DNA of 64,000 nucleotides from Sphingomonadaceae bacterium. GTDB taxonomy: Bacteria; Pseudomonadota; Alphaproteobacteria; Sphingomonadales; Sphingomonadaceae. Position 1 is the first letter of the stretch; each line of letters begins with the position of its first letter. The notes beneath the pieces are model-generated. The model made no database searches. It saw only the letters and a program-made list of their open reading frames with translations, and was not told where the DNA came from. A program made the position numbers and the translations under genes. Positions 25,069 to 32,836 of the stretch are shown here, one piece after another. The stretch lies in contig JACKLA010000004.1 of the NCBI GenBank assembly GCA_024236155.1, positions 1-64,000 of the forward strand. The letters run 5' to 3'.

Positions 25069-25427
25069 TGGTGAACCCGGCGGGCGGTGTCCTGCCCGGT
25101 ACTGTCGTTCCCTTTCCCGGCGGCAAGGCCGGTCAGGTCGGTTTCACCCGCGAGGAACTGCAGCGCATCCTCGATCTCTATGGCCGCATGGTCGCGGCGG
25201 GTGAGTGGCGCGATTATGCGATGGACTTCGACAAGGATTGCGCGACTTTCGCCGCCTTCCGCCGCACTGCCGAACGGCCGCAGGCCCGCGTCGAAAAACG
25301 CCCCGCATTGCGTAACCGGCAGGGCATGTGGACGCTGTTCGGCGAACATGGGCAGGTGATGAAGCGCGGGCACGAGTTGCTGGGCGTGCTGGCCCCGATG
25401 GAACGGCGGCTGGTGAAGGCGGTCTAG
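25068..25427 (+). CDS. DUF2794 family protein
   Basis: The 119-residue protein shows the DUF2794 core: VGFTREELQRILDLYGRMVA, GEWRDYAMDFDKDCATFAAF, RTAERPQARVEKRPALRNRQ and MWTLFGEHGQVMKRGHELLG. The family is confined mostly to alphaproteobacteria and has no known role. The ATG overlaps the cysE stop (TGATG). It ends just before the convergent DUF4328-like gene. Confidence 0.9.
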   Translation: MVNPAGGVLPGTVVPFPGGKAGQVGFTREELQRILDLYGRMVAAGEWRDYAMDFDKDCATFAAFRRTAERPQARVEKRPALRNRQGMWTLFGEHGQVMKRGHELLGVLAPMERRLVKAV

Positions 25428-25428
25428 C

Positions 25429-26112
25429 TTACTCGAACGCGGCGCCGACATGCGCTGAGCCGCGCTGTGCTTCGGTAATGGCGGATACCAGCTTCATCAG
25501 CAACAGGACGGCCGCGGCGAACAGCAGGCTGGAGAAGCTGTTCATCGCAAATTCCATCCACTGCGGGGTGTAGAGGATCAGGTTGGTCAACTCGTTCACC
25601 AGCAGTTTGAACAACAGGCCAAGCTGGATGAAGAAGGCAACCATATAGGCCGTCCACCATGCGCCAACATCGTCAACGCTCGAATGGGCATGTTCGGGAA
25701 TCTCGCCATGGCTGCGATTGTGCAGTTCGCGCATCGCGCGAAACGGAACCACGAGATTGATGAAGGGGATGAAATAGCTGGTGACGGTCCAGCCGGGCGA
25801 ATGGTCCATCGGCACGCCCTGCTCGACAATATTGGCATGCGCTCGGTGGATCCACATCAGCGCGGCGATCATCAGGGCCAGTACGGCAAGCAACCACAGC
25901 AGGGTTACGGCGACGAGCGCCACTGCTGTTGTCCAAAGCTGGGAAAACCCACCCTGGTCGCCGCCAGCGGTCACGACGATCTCCTGCGTCCTGAAGGCGA
26001 CATAGCCGTTCAGCCCGACCTGGATGAGCGTCAGCACGATGAACGACCAGCCGATGACCTTCATCGCCTTGGCCCGGAATGCGAGCCGCTCGAGTGAATT
26101 GGCGGCGCTCAC
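25429..26112 (-). CDS. DUF4328-type membrane protein
   Basis: The 227-residue product has membrane segments near residues 20-38 (IGWSFIVLTLIQVGLNGYVA), 63-90 (AVALVAVTLLWLLAVLALMI), 150-175 and 190-212. Between them lie MWIHRAHANIVEQG and GWTVTSYFIPFINLVVPFRA, the recognisable DUF4328 signature (W-x-x-R-A...GW...IPI-N-x-P). The function is unknown. The start is a GTG at 26110-26112 (VSAANSLERL). It is monocistronic as far as the sequence shows. Confidence 0.8.
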   Translation of the reverse strand: MSAANSLERLAFRAKAMKVIGWSFIVLTLIQVGLNGYVAFRTQEIVVTAGGDQGGFSQLWTTAVALVAVTLLWLLAVLALMIAALMWIHRAHANIVEQGVPMDHSPGWTVTSYFIPFINLVVPFRAMRELHNRSHGEIPEHAHSSVDDVGAWWTAYMVAFFIQLGLLFKLLVNELTNLILYTPQWMEFAMNSFSSLLFAAAVLLLMKLVSAITEAQRGSAHVGAAFE

Positions 26113-26162
26113 CCGGCCGCCTGCGACATATCTAAAAGCACTGTCCCTGCGACCCCCAGAAC

Positions 26163-26191
26163 GAAAAACCCCCGCGCGTTATGCGCGGGGG
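26163..26191 (-). terminator. Rho-independent terminator of the DUF2157-like membrane gene
   Basis: On the minus strand CCCCCGCGC and GCGCGGGGG (9-bp perfect stem, loop ATAAC) are followed by TTTTTCG. It lies 40 nt downstream of the stop at 26231. Confidence 0.9.
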
Positions 26192-26230
26192 CCTTCGCCG
26201 GGGCAAGCCCCTGTTTGTTGGTGCGTATTG

Positions 26231-27310
26231 TCAGGCAGCAAGTGCTGCCGTGACCGGCAGGCGTGCCTGCAGCGAGCCCGGAAGCTGCTCGACCACCATG
26301 CGGCGGATCGGGCTCCAGAAGGCGCTCAGCGTGAGCAGAGCGGAACCGATTACCAGCGCGGTAAGCGCGACGTTCAGTTCAACCGCGCCGAACTCGTCGA
26401 ACAGGAACGTCAGGGCTGCCAGCACATAGGCGAGGGCCGAGACGAGCAGCGCACGCCGGTCGATGGCAAGGGCGACGATGCCGAACAGGACATAGACCGC
26501 CAGCACCGCAACCGCCCCTCCAAGGCCGATGGCATTGCCGTCGGTCACGCCCAGCCAGTGGAAGATCGGATGCGCGATCATCGGGGCGGCGAGCAGGTGG
26601 AGCCAGAAGGCGACGTCGCTGCGGCGGGTCTGCCGTTCACGGTCGCTGGTGTCCCAGCGCATGGCGAAGGCGAAGATCGCGAGACCCAGTACGAAGACCA
26701 TCGGGATGATGATATTCTCCGGATTGTCGATCTTGTCCGGGCCGATAGCGGTGACCACCAGCGCGACCACGGTGATCGCCAGTGCGCCTGCGCCTGCCGC
26801 CACAGTGATCGGAACCATGAAACGCCGCCAGTGGAACCATGCCGCTGCCGTCGTAACCAGGGCTGCCCCGGCTACCAGCAGGCCTGCCAGTGTCTGGTTG
26901 TTCTCGAAGTTGTCGCCGCTGAAACCCATCACGATAAAGCCGAGCAGGCAGGCGAATACGCCGCCGACAAAGGCCAGCAACAGGACGATACTGGGCAGCG
27001 CCATGCGCCGCTTGCGGGTGAAGAATTCGGCCATGCCCCACGCGGCGGCTGCAACGAATGCGCCGGCAAAGGGCGGCGGACCGTCGACATTGGGTGTGAA
27101 GGCCTGCCCGATACCTGCCATCGCAACCAGCAGCAGCACGGCGGCGATGGTGACGAAAATATCGTTGAAGCTGTTGATCAGGCGAAAATGCTCTTCATCG
27201 CCTGCCGGTGCCGCGCGCGCGGCGCGGACGGAATTGCGCAGGGCATCGGCGGCATCGGCGCTGATTGCGCCGCTGGACACCGCGTTGCGCAGGTCGTCTT
27301 CAGTATACAT
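26231..27310 (-). CDS. Polytopic membrane protein with N-terminal DUF2157-like segment
   Basis: The 359-residue product starts MYTEDDLRNAVSSGAISADA, a helical-hairpin opening similar to DUF2157 proteins, and then has roughly ten hydrophobic segments (for example IFVTIAAVLLLVAMAGIGQA, SIVLLLAFVGGVFACLLGFI, ALAITVVALVVTAIG). No transport motif is evident. I do not know the function. The ATG at 27308-27310 follows GGGAGGGAGATACGC; the longer open frame to 27541 has no comparable start. A strong terminator follows the gene. Confidence 0.7.
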   Translation of the reverse strand: MYTEDDLRNAVSSGAISADAADALRNSVRAARAAPAGDEEHFRLINSFNDIFVTIAAVLLLVAMAGIGQAFTPNVDGPPPFAGAFVAAAAWGMAEFFTRKRRMALPSIVLLLAFVGGVFACLLGFIVMGFSGDNFENNQTLAGLLVAGAALVTTAAAWFHWRRFMVPITVAAGAGALAITVVALVVTAIGPDKIDNPENIIIPMVFVLGLAIFAFAMRWDTSDRERQTRRSDVAFWLHLLAAPMIAHPIFHWLGVTDGNAIGLGGAVAVLAVYVLFGIVALAIDRRALLVSALAYVLAALTFLFDEFGAVELNVALTALVIGSALLTLSAFWSPIRRMVVEQLPGSLQARLPVTAALAA

Positions 27311-27417
27311 CGGGCGTATCTCCCTCCCTGTGATCGGGTGGGGATACGCCCAGTGTATTAGTGTGTCAACACAGCAGGATTGTGATCGACGAACCGTCGA
27401 GTGATCCCGACCGATGG

Positions 27418-28347
27418 TCAGCTGCGGGCCGAGGACGGCCCGGTGCCGGTGACCTTCTGCATCGCGGTCAGGATCGCTCCCGACTGCTCGCTGCCCGACT
27501 GCGGGGCCTTGAGGTTCGAGAATTCGCTGATCTTGTCCCAATTGGCGGCAAAGCCTTCGACCGTGCGCTCGCCATCGGGCAGCCAGACAGCGTCATTCAT
27601 CACGGTCCATGCCGAGTGATAGCCACCCGCACCAGCGCCGACGATGGCGTTGGTCGGCGCGTCTTCACTGACGAGGAACAGCGCAGCCGGGACGACATTG
27701 ACCGGATCGAACAGCTTGAAGGCTTCTTCGGGGAACAGGTCTTCGGTCATGCGCGTGCCTGCGACGGGGCTGAGCGTGTTGACCTTGATGTTGTATTTCG
27801 CGCCTTCAAGCTGGAGAGTCTTGGTCAGGCCTGCGAGACCCAGCTTGGCAGCGCCGTAATTGGCTTGGCCGAAATTGCCGAACAGGCCGGTCGACGATGC
27901 GGTCATCAGGATACGGCCATAGGCCTGCTCGCGGAAGGTTTCCCAGCACGCCTTGGTGACGAAGGCCGAGCCGGTCAGGTGGACCTTGAGGACGAACTCG
28001 AAATCTTCCGGGCTCATCTTGGCGAAGGTCTTGTCGCGCAGCACGCCTGCGTTGTTGATCAGGACATGCACGCCGCCCCACTTCTGCTTGGCATCGGCGA
28101 CCATCTTTTCCATCTGGTCGTATTCGGTGACGCTGCCGCCGTTGGACACGGCTTCGCCGCCCATCTTCTCGATTTCCTCGACGACCTGCAGTGCCATGTC
28201 CGAATGGCCGGTGCCGTCGCGCGATCCGCCAAGGTCGTTGACCACGACCTTTGCACCGCGCCGCGCGAGTTCGAGCGCGTATTCACGGCCCAGTCCGCCG
28301 CCTGCGCCGGTGACGATGGCTACCTTGTCCTTGAAGTCGATGCTCAT
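27418..28347 (-). CDS. SDR-family dehydrogenase (3-hydroxyacyl-CoA dehydrogenase / MFE-2 type)
   Basis: The 309-residue protein is a classical short-chain dehydrogenase: VAIVTGAGGGLGREYALELA (NAD(P) binding, TGxxxGxG at residues 13-20), LINNAGVLRD, and the active-site Ser-Tyr-Lys within SSTGLFGNFGQANYGAAKLG (YxxxK). The segment KVVVNDLGGSRDGTGHSDMA is typical of the dehydrogenase domain of peroxisomal multifunctional enzyme type 2 and related bacterial proteins, which act on 3-hydroxyacyl-CoA in fatty-acid degradation. The exact substrate is an inference. The ATG at 28345-28347 follows AGGAGGATT. Confidence 0.88.
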   Translation of the reverse strand: MSIDFKDKVAIVTGAGGGLGREYALELARRGAKVVVNDLGGSRDGTGHSDMALQVVEEIEKMGGEAVSNGGSVTEYDQMEKMVADAKQKWGGVHVLINNAGVLRDKTFAKMSPEDFEFVLKVHLTGSAFVTKACWETFREQAYGRILMTASSTGLFGNFGQANYGAAKLGLAGLTKTLQLEGAKYNIKVNTLSPVAGTRMTEDLFPEEAFKLFDPVNVVPAALFLVSEDAPTNAIVGAGAGGYHSAWTVMNDAVWLPDGERTVEGFAANWDKISEFSNLKAPQSGSEQSGAILTAMQKVTGTGPSSARS

Positions 28348-28469
28348 GGTCAAATCCTCCTGATCGGGCCGCTTTCGGCCTTTACGTTTGCGTCAATCTG
28401 GCAGCGGGTTGGCAGTTTCGCGCAGTGGTTGCAACCATATGTACGGCAAATCGCCATGCCGTAGGGTCA

Positions 28470-28550
28470 AGTTGTGTCCCCGCGAAGGCGGGGACCCCCG
28501 GTTGGCTCGCGATTCGGCATATTTCCGAGGTTCCCGCCTGCGCGGGAACT
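28470..28550. repeat. Paired palindromic repeat downstream of gph
   Basis: GTCCCCGC-GAAG-GCGGGGAC (28476-28495) and GTTCCCGC-CTGC-GCGGGAAC (28530-28549) are two perfect 8-bp hairpins 34 nt apart. The second abuts the gph stop codon and could serve as its transcript end. Confidence 0.85.
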
Positions 28551-29218
28551 CACAGGCCGCGAAGGGCGGGAATAAGGCCATCGAACGAATCGATCACCGC
28601 ATCGCCGCCCAGTTCGTGCGGGGGTTTGTCGCAATAGCCATAGGCTGCGACGACCACCGGCACGTCGGCGGCGCGGGCGGCGGCCACGTCATATGTGCTG
28701 TCACCGACAAAGGCGAACCGCGCGCTGGCGCACCGCTTGCGCGCCTCGATCACCGGGTCGGGCTTCGGCTTGGCATTGCCCTTGCCCATAGTGTCTCCGC
28801 CAATGATGGTGACGAAGCGGTCGGCCAGCCCTAGCTGGGTCAGGATCGAGGTGGCGAAGCTTTCGAACTTGTTGGTCACCACCGCCATTGTCAGCCCCGC
28901 TTCGGCCAGCGCGTCGAGCGTTTCGAGCGCGCCGGGGTAGGGGCGGGAATGGACCGCGTTGTTCTGGGCATAATAGGCCAGCATCGCCTTGTAGAGCGGG
29001 CGAAACTCGTCCTCCGGCAATCCGCCTTGCGCCTCGACTGCGCGGGCGAGCATGATTTTCGCCCCGCCGCCGATCAGGTCTTTCGAGGAATCGACCGGCA
29101 CCTGCGCGAACCCGCCCAGTTCCAGCGCGTGGTTTACCGCGCAGCCGAGATCCTTGTGCGTATCGAGCAGTGTGCCGTCGAGATCGAAGCCGATGGCATC
29201 GAAAGGGATATCCGTCAT
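28550..29218 (-). CDS. gph: Phosphoglycolate phosphatase (HAD family)
   Basis: The 222-residue protein is a HAD hydrolase with all four motifs: FDLDGTLLDT (nucleophile Asp and acid Asp, residues 10-19), VTNK (motif II and III Lys zone), KPKPDPV, and FVGDSTYDVAAARAAD (motif IV). The cap domain between motifs I and II resembles Gph, which dephosphorylates 2-phosphoglycolate formed from DNA repair or RuBisCO. The ATG at 29216-29218 starts MTDIPFDAI. A much longer frame to 30607 runs antisense through glmU and is rejected. gph and glmU are divergent with 72 nt between starts. Confidence 0.92.
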   Translation of the reverse strand: MTDIPFDAIGFDLDGTLLDTHKDLGCAVNHALELGGFAQVPVDSSKDLIGGGAKIMLARAVEAQGGLPEDEFRPLYKAMLAYYAQNNAVHSRPYPGALETLDALAEAGLTMAVVTNKFESFATSILTQLGLADRFVTIIGGDTMGKGNAKPKPDPVIEARKRCASARFAFVGDSTYDVAAARAADVPVVVAAYGYCDKPPHELGGDAVIDSFDGLIPALRGL

Positions 29219-29290
29219 GCGCGCTGCGGTGCAGGATGGTTCTTCATTCCGCAAGCTTTTGCTGGCATTGGGGCCGGAACAGGAGACACC

Positions 29291-30658
29291 ATGAGCAATT
29301 TCGCAGCCGTCATCCTCGCCGCAGGCAAGGGTACCCGCATGAAATCGGACCTGCACAAGGTCCTCCACCCGATTGCCGGTCGCGCGATGATCGATCACCT
29401 GATGGCCTCGGTCGACACGCTGGAACCGGCGCACAAGGTGGTGGTGGTCGGCGCAGGGCGCGAACAGCTGGAGAGCGCGCTGGGTGATCGGGCGAAGACC
29501 TGCCTGCAGGAACCGCAGCTTGGCACCGGCCATGCGGTCCAGATGGCGCAGGACCAGCTCGCCGGTTTCGATGGCGATGTGCTGGTCATGTATGGCGACG
29601 TCCCCTTCGTGCGCGCAGCGACCATGCAGGCGATGCTCGACCGGCTCAACGAGGCGGACGGCCCGGCTGCGGTTGTGCTGGCCTTCGAGCCGGACGATGC
29701 GCTCGCCTATGGCCGGGTGATCGCCGATGGCGAAGGGCGCATCTCCAAGATGGTCGAATTCAAGGACGCGGATGAGGGCGAACGCGCCTGTCGCCTGTGC
29801 AATTCGGGCCTGATGGCGGCCAAGGCAGCGGATCTGTGGGCACTGCTCGACCGCGTGGGCAACGACAATGCGCAGGGCGAATATTACCTGCCCGATATCG
29901 TCAATATCGCGATTGGTGACGGGCGGGTGTGCGCGGCAGTGACGACCGATGACCCGAACGAAGTTGCCGGGATCAACAGCCGCTCCGAACTCGCCGTGGC
30001 CGAACGCCAGTGGCAGGAGGAGCAGCGCGAGCACTGGATGGCCGAAGGCGTCACCCTGCGCGCGCCGGAAACCGTGTTTTTCAGCTATGACACCCAGTTG
30101 TCGAACGATGTGGTGGTCGAACCGCATGTGGTCTTCGGCCCCGGCGTCACCGTCGCCAGCGGCGCGACGATCCGGGCCTTCAGCCATCTCGAGGGGGCCA
30201 CAGTGGGCGAGGGCTGCTCGGTCGGCCCCTATGCCCGCCTGCGCCCCGGCGCGGTGATGGAAAAGGGCAGCAAGGTCGGCAATTTCGTCGAGATGAAAAA
30301 GGCCGTTCTGGGCGAAGGCGCGAAGGCCAGCCACCTGACCTATCTTGGCGATGCCGTGGTCGGGAAAGACGCCAATATCGGCGCGGGCACGATCACCTGC
30401 AATTACGATGGCTATTTCAAATACCAGACCGAAATCGGCGACCGCGCCTTCATCGGCAGCAACAGCGCGCTGATCGCCCCGGTCAAGATCGGCGCCGACG
30501 CGATCGTCGCCGCAGGCAGTGCAGTCAGCCGCGATGTCGATGCGGGCGAATTGCGCATGGTCCGCGCCGACCAGCTGGTCAAACCGGGCTGGGCCGACCG
30601 CTTTCACGATACGATGAAAAAGAAGAAGGCTGCCCAGAAGGATGGGGCGAAGAAGTGA
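29291..30658 (+). CDS. glmU: Bifunctional N-acetylglucosamine-1-phosphate uridyltransferase / glucosamine-1-phosphate acetyltransferase
   Basis: GlmU makes UDP-GlcNAc for peptidoglycan and lipopolysaccharide. The 455-residue protein has the N-terminal pyrophosphorylase domain (VILAAGKGTRMKSDLHKVLH, LGTGHAVQMAQ, VLVMYGDVPFV) and the C-terminal hexapeptide-repeat acetyltransferase domain (GPGVTVASGATIRAFSHLEG, GPYARLRPGAVMEKGSKVGN, HLTYLGDAVVGKDANIGAGT, NYDGYFKYQTEIGDRAFIGS). The active-site His and Lys of the acetyltransferase appear in NYDGYFKYQT and nearby. The ATG at 29291 follows AGGAGA. The next gene begins in a GTGA overlapping its stop. Confidence 0.98.
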   Translation: MSNFAAVILAAGKGTRMKSDLHKVLHPIAGRAMIDHLMASVDTLEPAHKVVVVGAGREQLESALGDRAKTCLQEPQLGTGHAVQMAQDQLAGFDGDVLVMYGDVPFVRAATMQAMLDRLNEADGPAAVVLAFEPDDALAYGRVIADGEGRISKMVEFKDADEGERACRLCNSGLMAAKAADLWALLDRVGNDNAQGEYYLPDIVNIAIGDGRVCAAVTTDDPNEVAGINSRSELAVAERQWQEEQREHWMAEGVTLRAPETVFFSYDTQLSNDVVVEPHVVFGPGVTVASGATIRAFSHLEGATVGEGCSVGPYARLRPGAVMEKGSKVGNFVEMKKAVLGEGAKASHLTYLGDAVVGKDANIGAGTITCNYDGYFKYQTEIGDRAFIGSNSALIAPVKIGADAIVAAGSAVSRDVDAGELRMVRADQLVKPGWADRFHDTMKKKKAAQKDGAKK

Positions 30659-31026
30659 ACCTGGCGGCCCTCACCGCACTCCACGCGTTGATGGCAGGCG
30701 GGTGGATTGCCTGCGTGCTGACGGAAGCGCTGTTCGAGCGGGCGTTGTTGGGCAAGGGGCGTGAGCAGGAGCTGATTCTCGCGCGGTTGCACTGGAAGGT
30801 GGACAAACTTGTCGAGGGGCCGCTGCTGGTCGGCATGGTGCTGAGCGGTGGCGCGATCCTGCATCACTGGCCGATCGACAATCTTCTGGCGGCCAAGCTG
30901 GCATTCGCGGGGGTCGCCATTGCCGCCAACATCTGGTGCATCTGGCTGGTGTGGCTACGCCTCGGCCACGCCGAAAACGGTCGGTGGGAGGATTTCGCCC
31001 GCGTCGATCACAGCCAGCACAAATGA
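30655..31026 (+). CDS. Small membrane protein, apparently cut short by an in-frame TGA
   Basis: The 123-residue product has an N-terminal helix (LAALTALHALMAGGWIACVL), two more membrane segments around residues 58-72 (LVEGPLLVGMVLSGGAILHH) and 80-102 (AAKLAFAGVAIAANIWCIWL), and ends DHSQHK at a TGA (31024-31026). The same frame then continues GALVLLGLVGAAAIGLWH to a second TGA (31081-31083), an obvious fourth membrane helix. The next gene's TTG overlaps that second stop, so the gene probably once ended at 31083. The start is a GTG overlapping the glmU stop. I do not know the function. Confidence 0.7.
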   Translation: MNLAALTALHALMAGGWIACVLTEALFERALLGKGREQELILARLHWKVDKLVEGPLLVGMVLSGGAILHHWPIDNLLAAKLAFAGVAIAANIWCIWLVWLRLGHAENGRWEDFARVDHSQHK

Positions 31027-31079
31027 GGTGCGCTGGTGTTGCTGGGCCTTGTCGGTGCAGCTGCCATCGGGTTGTGGCA

Positions 31080-31373
31080 TTGAGCGATACGGAGGGGCTT
31101 GGTTGCTGGCTTTGCCACCGCCCGTTCGATACGCTGATCGAGTGGCATCACCCGGTGCCGAAATCGAAGAAGGGGCGGGGCACTGTTCCTGCGCATCCGA
31201 TCTGCCACAAGGCGATCCACGCCAATTTCACCAATGCCCAGCTGGTGCGCATCGGCGAGGACCGGGATAGGCTGCTGGAAAGCGATGCGCTCGCCAAATT
31301 CGTCGAATGGGTGAAAGACAAGCCGCCCGACTTTCACGCGCCGACCCGAACAGGGGGCAGTGGGCGGCGGTGA
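31080..31373 (+). CDS. HNH endonuclease-like protein
   Basis: The 97-residue product has a Cys pair (GCWLCHRPF, residues 9 and 12), a His pair (EWHHPVPKSKKG, residues 23-24) and a second Cys/His cluster (HPICHKAIHANF, residues 39-50). This is the arrangement of a Cys-rich HNH nuclease fold with C-x2-C and C-H zinc ligands and a WHH catalytic core. Its target is unknown. The TTG at 31080-31082 (in TTGA) is chosen because it starts immediately before the Cys motif and overlaps the end of the upstream frame; no ATG is available. Confidence 0.75.
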   Translation: MSDTEGLGCWLCHRPFDTLIEWHHPVPKSKKGRGTVPAHPICHKAIHANFTNAQLVRIGEDRDRLLESDALAKFVEWVKDKPPDFHAPTRTGGSGRR

Positions 31374-31426
31374 AAGCGGGCGGACCTGCGGGCAAGAGAC
31401 CGCTGCCTGAACCGGGACCAATCGGC

Positions 31427-31693
31427 TCAGGTGGTTTCGAGTTCGCGATCCCTGCTTTGGACCTGGCTCTTTGACTTGCGCTTCGCGCGCGTATCGACGC
31501 TGCGTTCCCAGCTTTCGAATTCCCGCCTGCTGAGCAGGTAGCGCCAGCGTGCCTCGTCGAAACTGATCAGCTTGTCGCGCACGGCCTTTACGACCTCTTC
31601 CTTGCGCGTCTTCGACCAGTGGACATCGTAGGATTCGGGAAGCCCGGCACGTTTGATGCGCGATGCAATCGTTTCATTGGGGGAATAGGGCAT
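31427..31693 (-). CDS. sciP: CtrA inhibitor SciP (DUF1153)
   Basis: In Caulobacter SciP is a small helix-turn-helix protein that binds CtrA and blocks CtrA-dependent transcription in G1. The 88-residue product has the DUF1153 core: SYDVHWSKTRKEEVVKAVRD, KLISFDEARWRYLLSRREFE and SWERSVDTRAK. The spacing of the two helices fits family proteins of about 90 residues. The ATG at 31691-31693 is chosen; an upstream in-frame codon would add 25 residues unlike the family. The 280-bp gap to the next gene holds several TTAAC words, but no clear CtrA box (TTAA-N7-TTAA). Confidence 0.88.
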   Translation of the reverse strand: MPYSPNETIASRIKRAGLPESYDVHWSKTRKEEVVKAVRDKLISFDEARWRYLLSRREFESWERSVDTRAKRKSKSQVQSRDRELETT

Positions 31694-31973
31694 GGCTCGT
31701 TCTCCAAAATCTGCCCCCCGTCCATTCGGAAACTGAATGGGGAAGGATAATTCCGGGCTAACGAACAAGGCGGATGCCGGATTAACTATCCCGGTCGTGC
31801 GACGTTTGCGACGGGCCGATCGCTGGCGCGAAACATGCCGGGCGATGGCGCGCCAAAAAGGCGGAATATGACAATTCGATTACATCGATTTACGTCTCGG
31901 TTCCGTTCCGTTAACCCGCAGTGGCGACAGCAGGACTGACCCGAACACAAGAAGAGGGCAGGAGAATACGAGC

Positions 31974-32384
31974 ATGTCGCACCGCATGAAACCCCGTCGG
32001 CCGATCTGGACCGAAGTCACGCTGATCGTTGGCCGGGAAAGCTATGGTGCCCATTTGCTCGACGTTTCGGAAGGCGGTGCGCTGCTGGTGCTGCAGGACA
32101 TGAACATCCGTCCGGTCGAAGGCTTTGCCCTGCTCAAGGTCGGCGACCTTCCGGGCTTCCCGGCCGATATCCGCTGGACGCTGGGCAATCGGCTGGGGAT
32201 CCGTTTCCGTGCACCGCTGCATCCGAGTGTGCAGGCCGAAGCGGCCTTTGCAAAAATTCCGCAGGGTGCGGACACTGTGCAAGGGCCGGTGTCCGACGAT
32301 CACGGCGATCAGCTGGCCAGGTTCAGCCATTCGATTTCCGCTCGGTGCCCGAACCAGTCCGAGGCCCGGTTCGTCTACGCCTGA
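31974..32384 (+). CDS. PilZ domain protein (first of two)
   Basis: The 136-residue protein has the PilZ-type layout: an N-terminal basic stretch (MSHRMKPRRPIW), ESYGAHLLDVSEGGALLVLQ, and GFPADIRWTLGNRLGIRFRA (the W-x-x-x...G-x-x-F strand). PilZ domains bind cyclic di-GMP, but here the RxxxR motif is weak (MKPRRPIW) and D-x-S-x-x-G appears as DVSEGG, so binding is plausible and not shown. The ATG at 31974 follows GGAGAATACGAGC. It stands alone, 85 nt before the second PilZ gene. Confidence 0.8.
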   Translation: MSHRMKPRRPIWTEVTLIVGRESYGAHLLDVSEGGALLVLQDMNIRPVEGFALLKVGDLPGFPADIRWTLGNRLGIRFRAPLHPSVQAEAAFAKIPQGADTVQGPVSDDHGDQLARFSHSISARCPNQSEARFVYA

Positions 32385-32470
32385 TCATGGATCGACCGGC
32401 ATCTTAATCTTTTCGCGCTATTCGAGTTTGCGCCAGTAGCCTGCCGCTCCAGCGGAGCCCGGAGACAGAT

Positions 32471-32806
32471 ATGGAACGCCGCCGCCAACACCGTGACGAA
32501 GCCAATGTCGAAATCGAGCTTTTTGCGCGCGGGAAACTGCGTGCAGGGCTGATCGCTGATGTGTCGCTGGGCGGCGTGCTGGTGCAGGTCCCCGAAATGC
32601 TGGTGCTGGAGAGCGGGGAAACCGTCCTTGTCAGGCTGTATGGGCTGGCCAGCGCCGTGGCGCAGGTGCGCTGGTGCGAGAATGGCTGGATGGGCCTCGA
32701 ATTTCGCATGCCCCTGCATCCGTCGGTGATCGACTTTGCGCTTCGGGAATACGCAGACAGCCATTCAAGTGGCCCTGCCAGCATCTTGTCGCACAGAGCT
32801 GCCTGA
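32471..32806 (+). CDS. PilZ domain protein (second of two)
   Basis: The 111-residue product begins MERRRQHRDEANVEIELFAR, with RRRQHR giving the RxxxR cyclic di-GMP motif, followed by IADVSLGGVLVQVP (D-x-S-x-x-G) and VAQVRWCENGWMGLEFRMPL. It therefore has a better conserved binding site than its neighbour. The two share the ending MPLHPSV/APLHPSV, which suggests tandem duplication. The ATG at 32471 follows CGGAGA. The target pathway is unknown, but the proximity of sciP suits cell-cycle or surface regulation. Confidence 0.85.
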   Translation: MERRRQHRDEANVEIELFARGKLRAGLIADVSLGGVLVQVPEMLVLESGETVLVRLYGLASAVAQVRWCENGWMGLEFRMPLHPSVIDFALREYADSHSSGPASILSHRAA

Positions 32807-32836
32807 GAACAAGTGCCCACCGCTGGCGGCGACGGC

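Noticed and set aside
29219..30607. A continuation of the gph frame to 30607
   Set aside because: It runs antisense through glmU; the HAD motif begins at 29218 with a proper ATG.
31024..31026. The internal TGA as a selenocysteine codon
   Set aside because: The position lies in a membrane-helix boundary, there is no redox motif and no SECIS-like hairpin directly after it.
31694..31973. TTAAC words upstream of sciP and the PilZ gene as CtrA boxes
   Set aside because: None fits the TTAA-N7-TTAA spacing on either strand.
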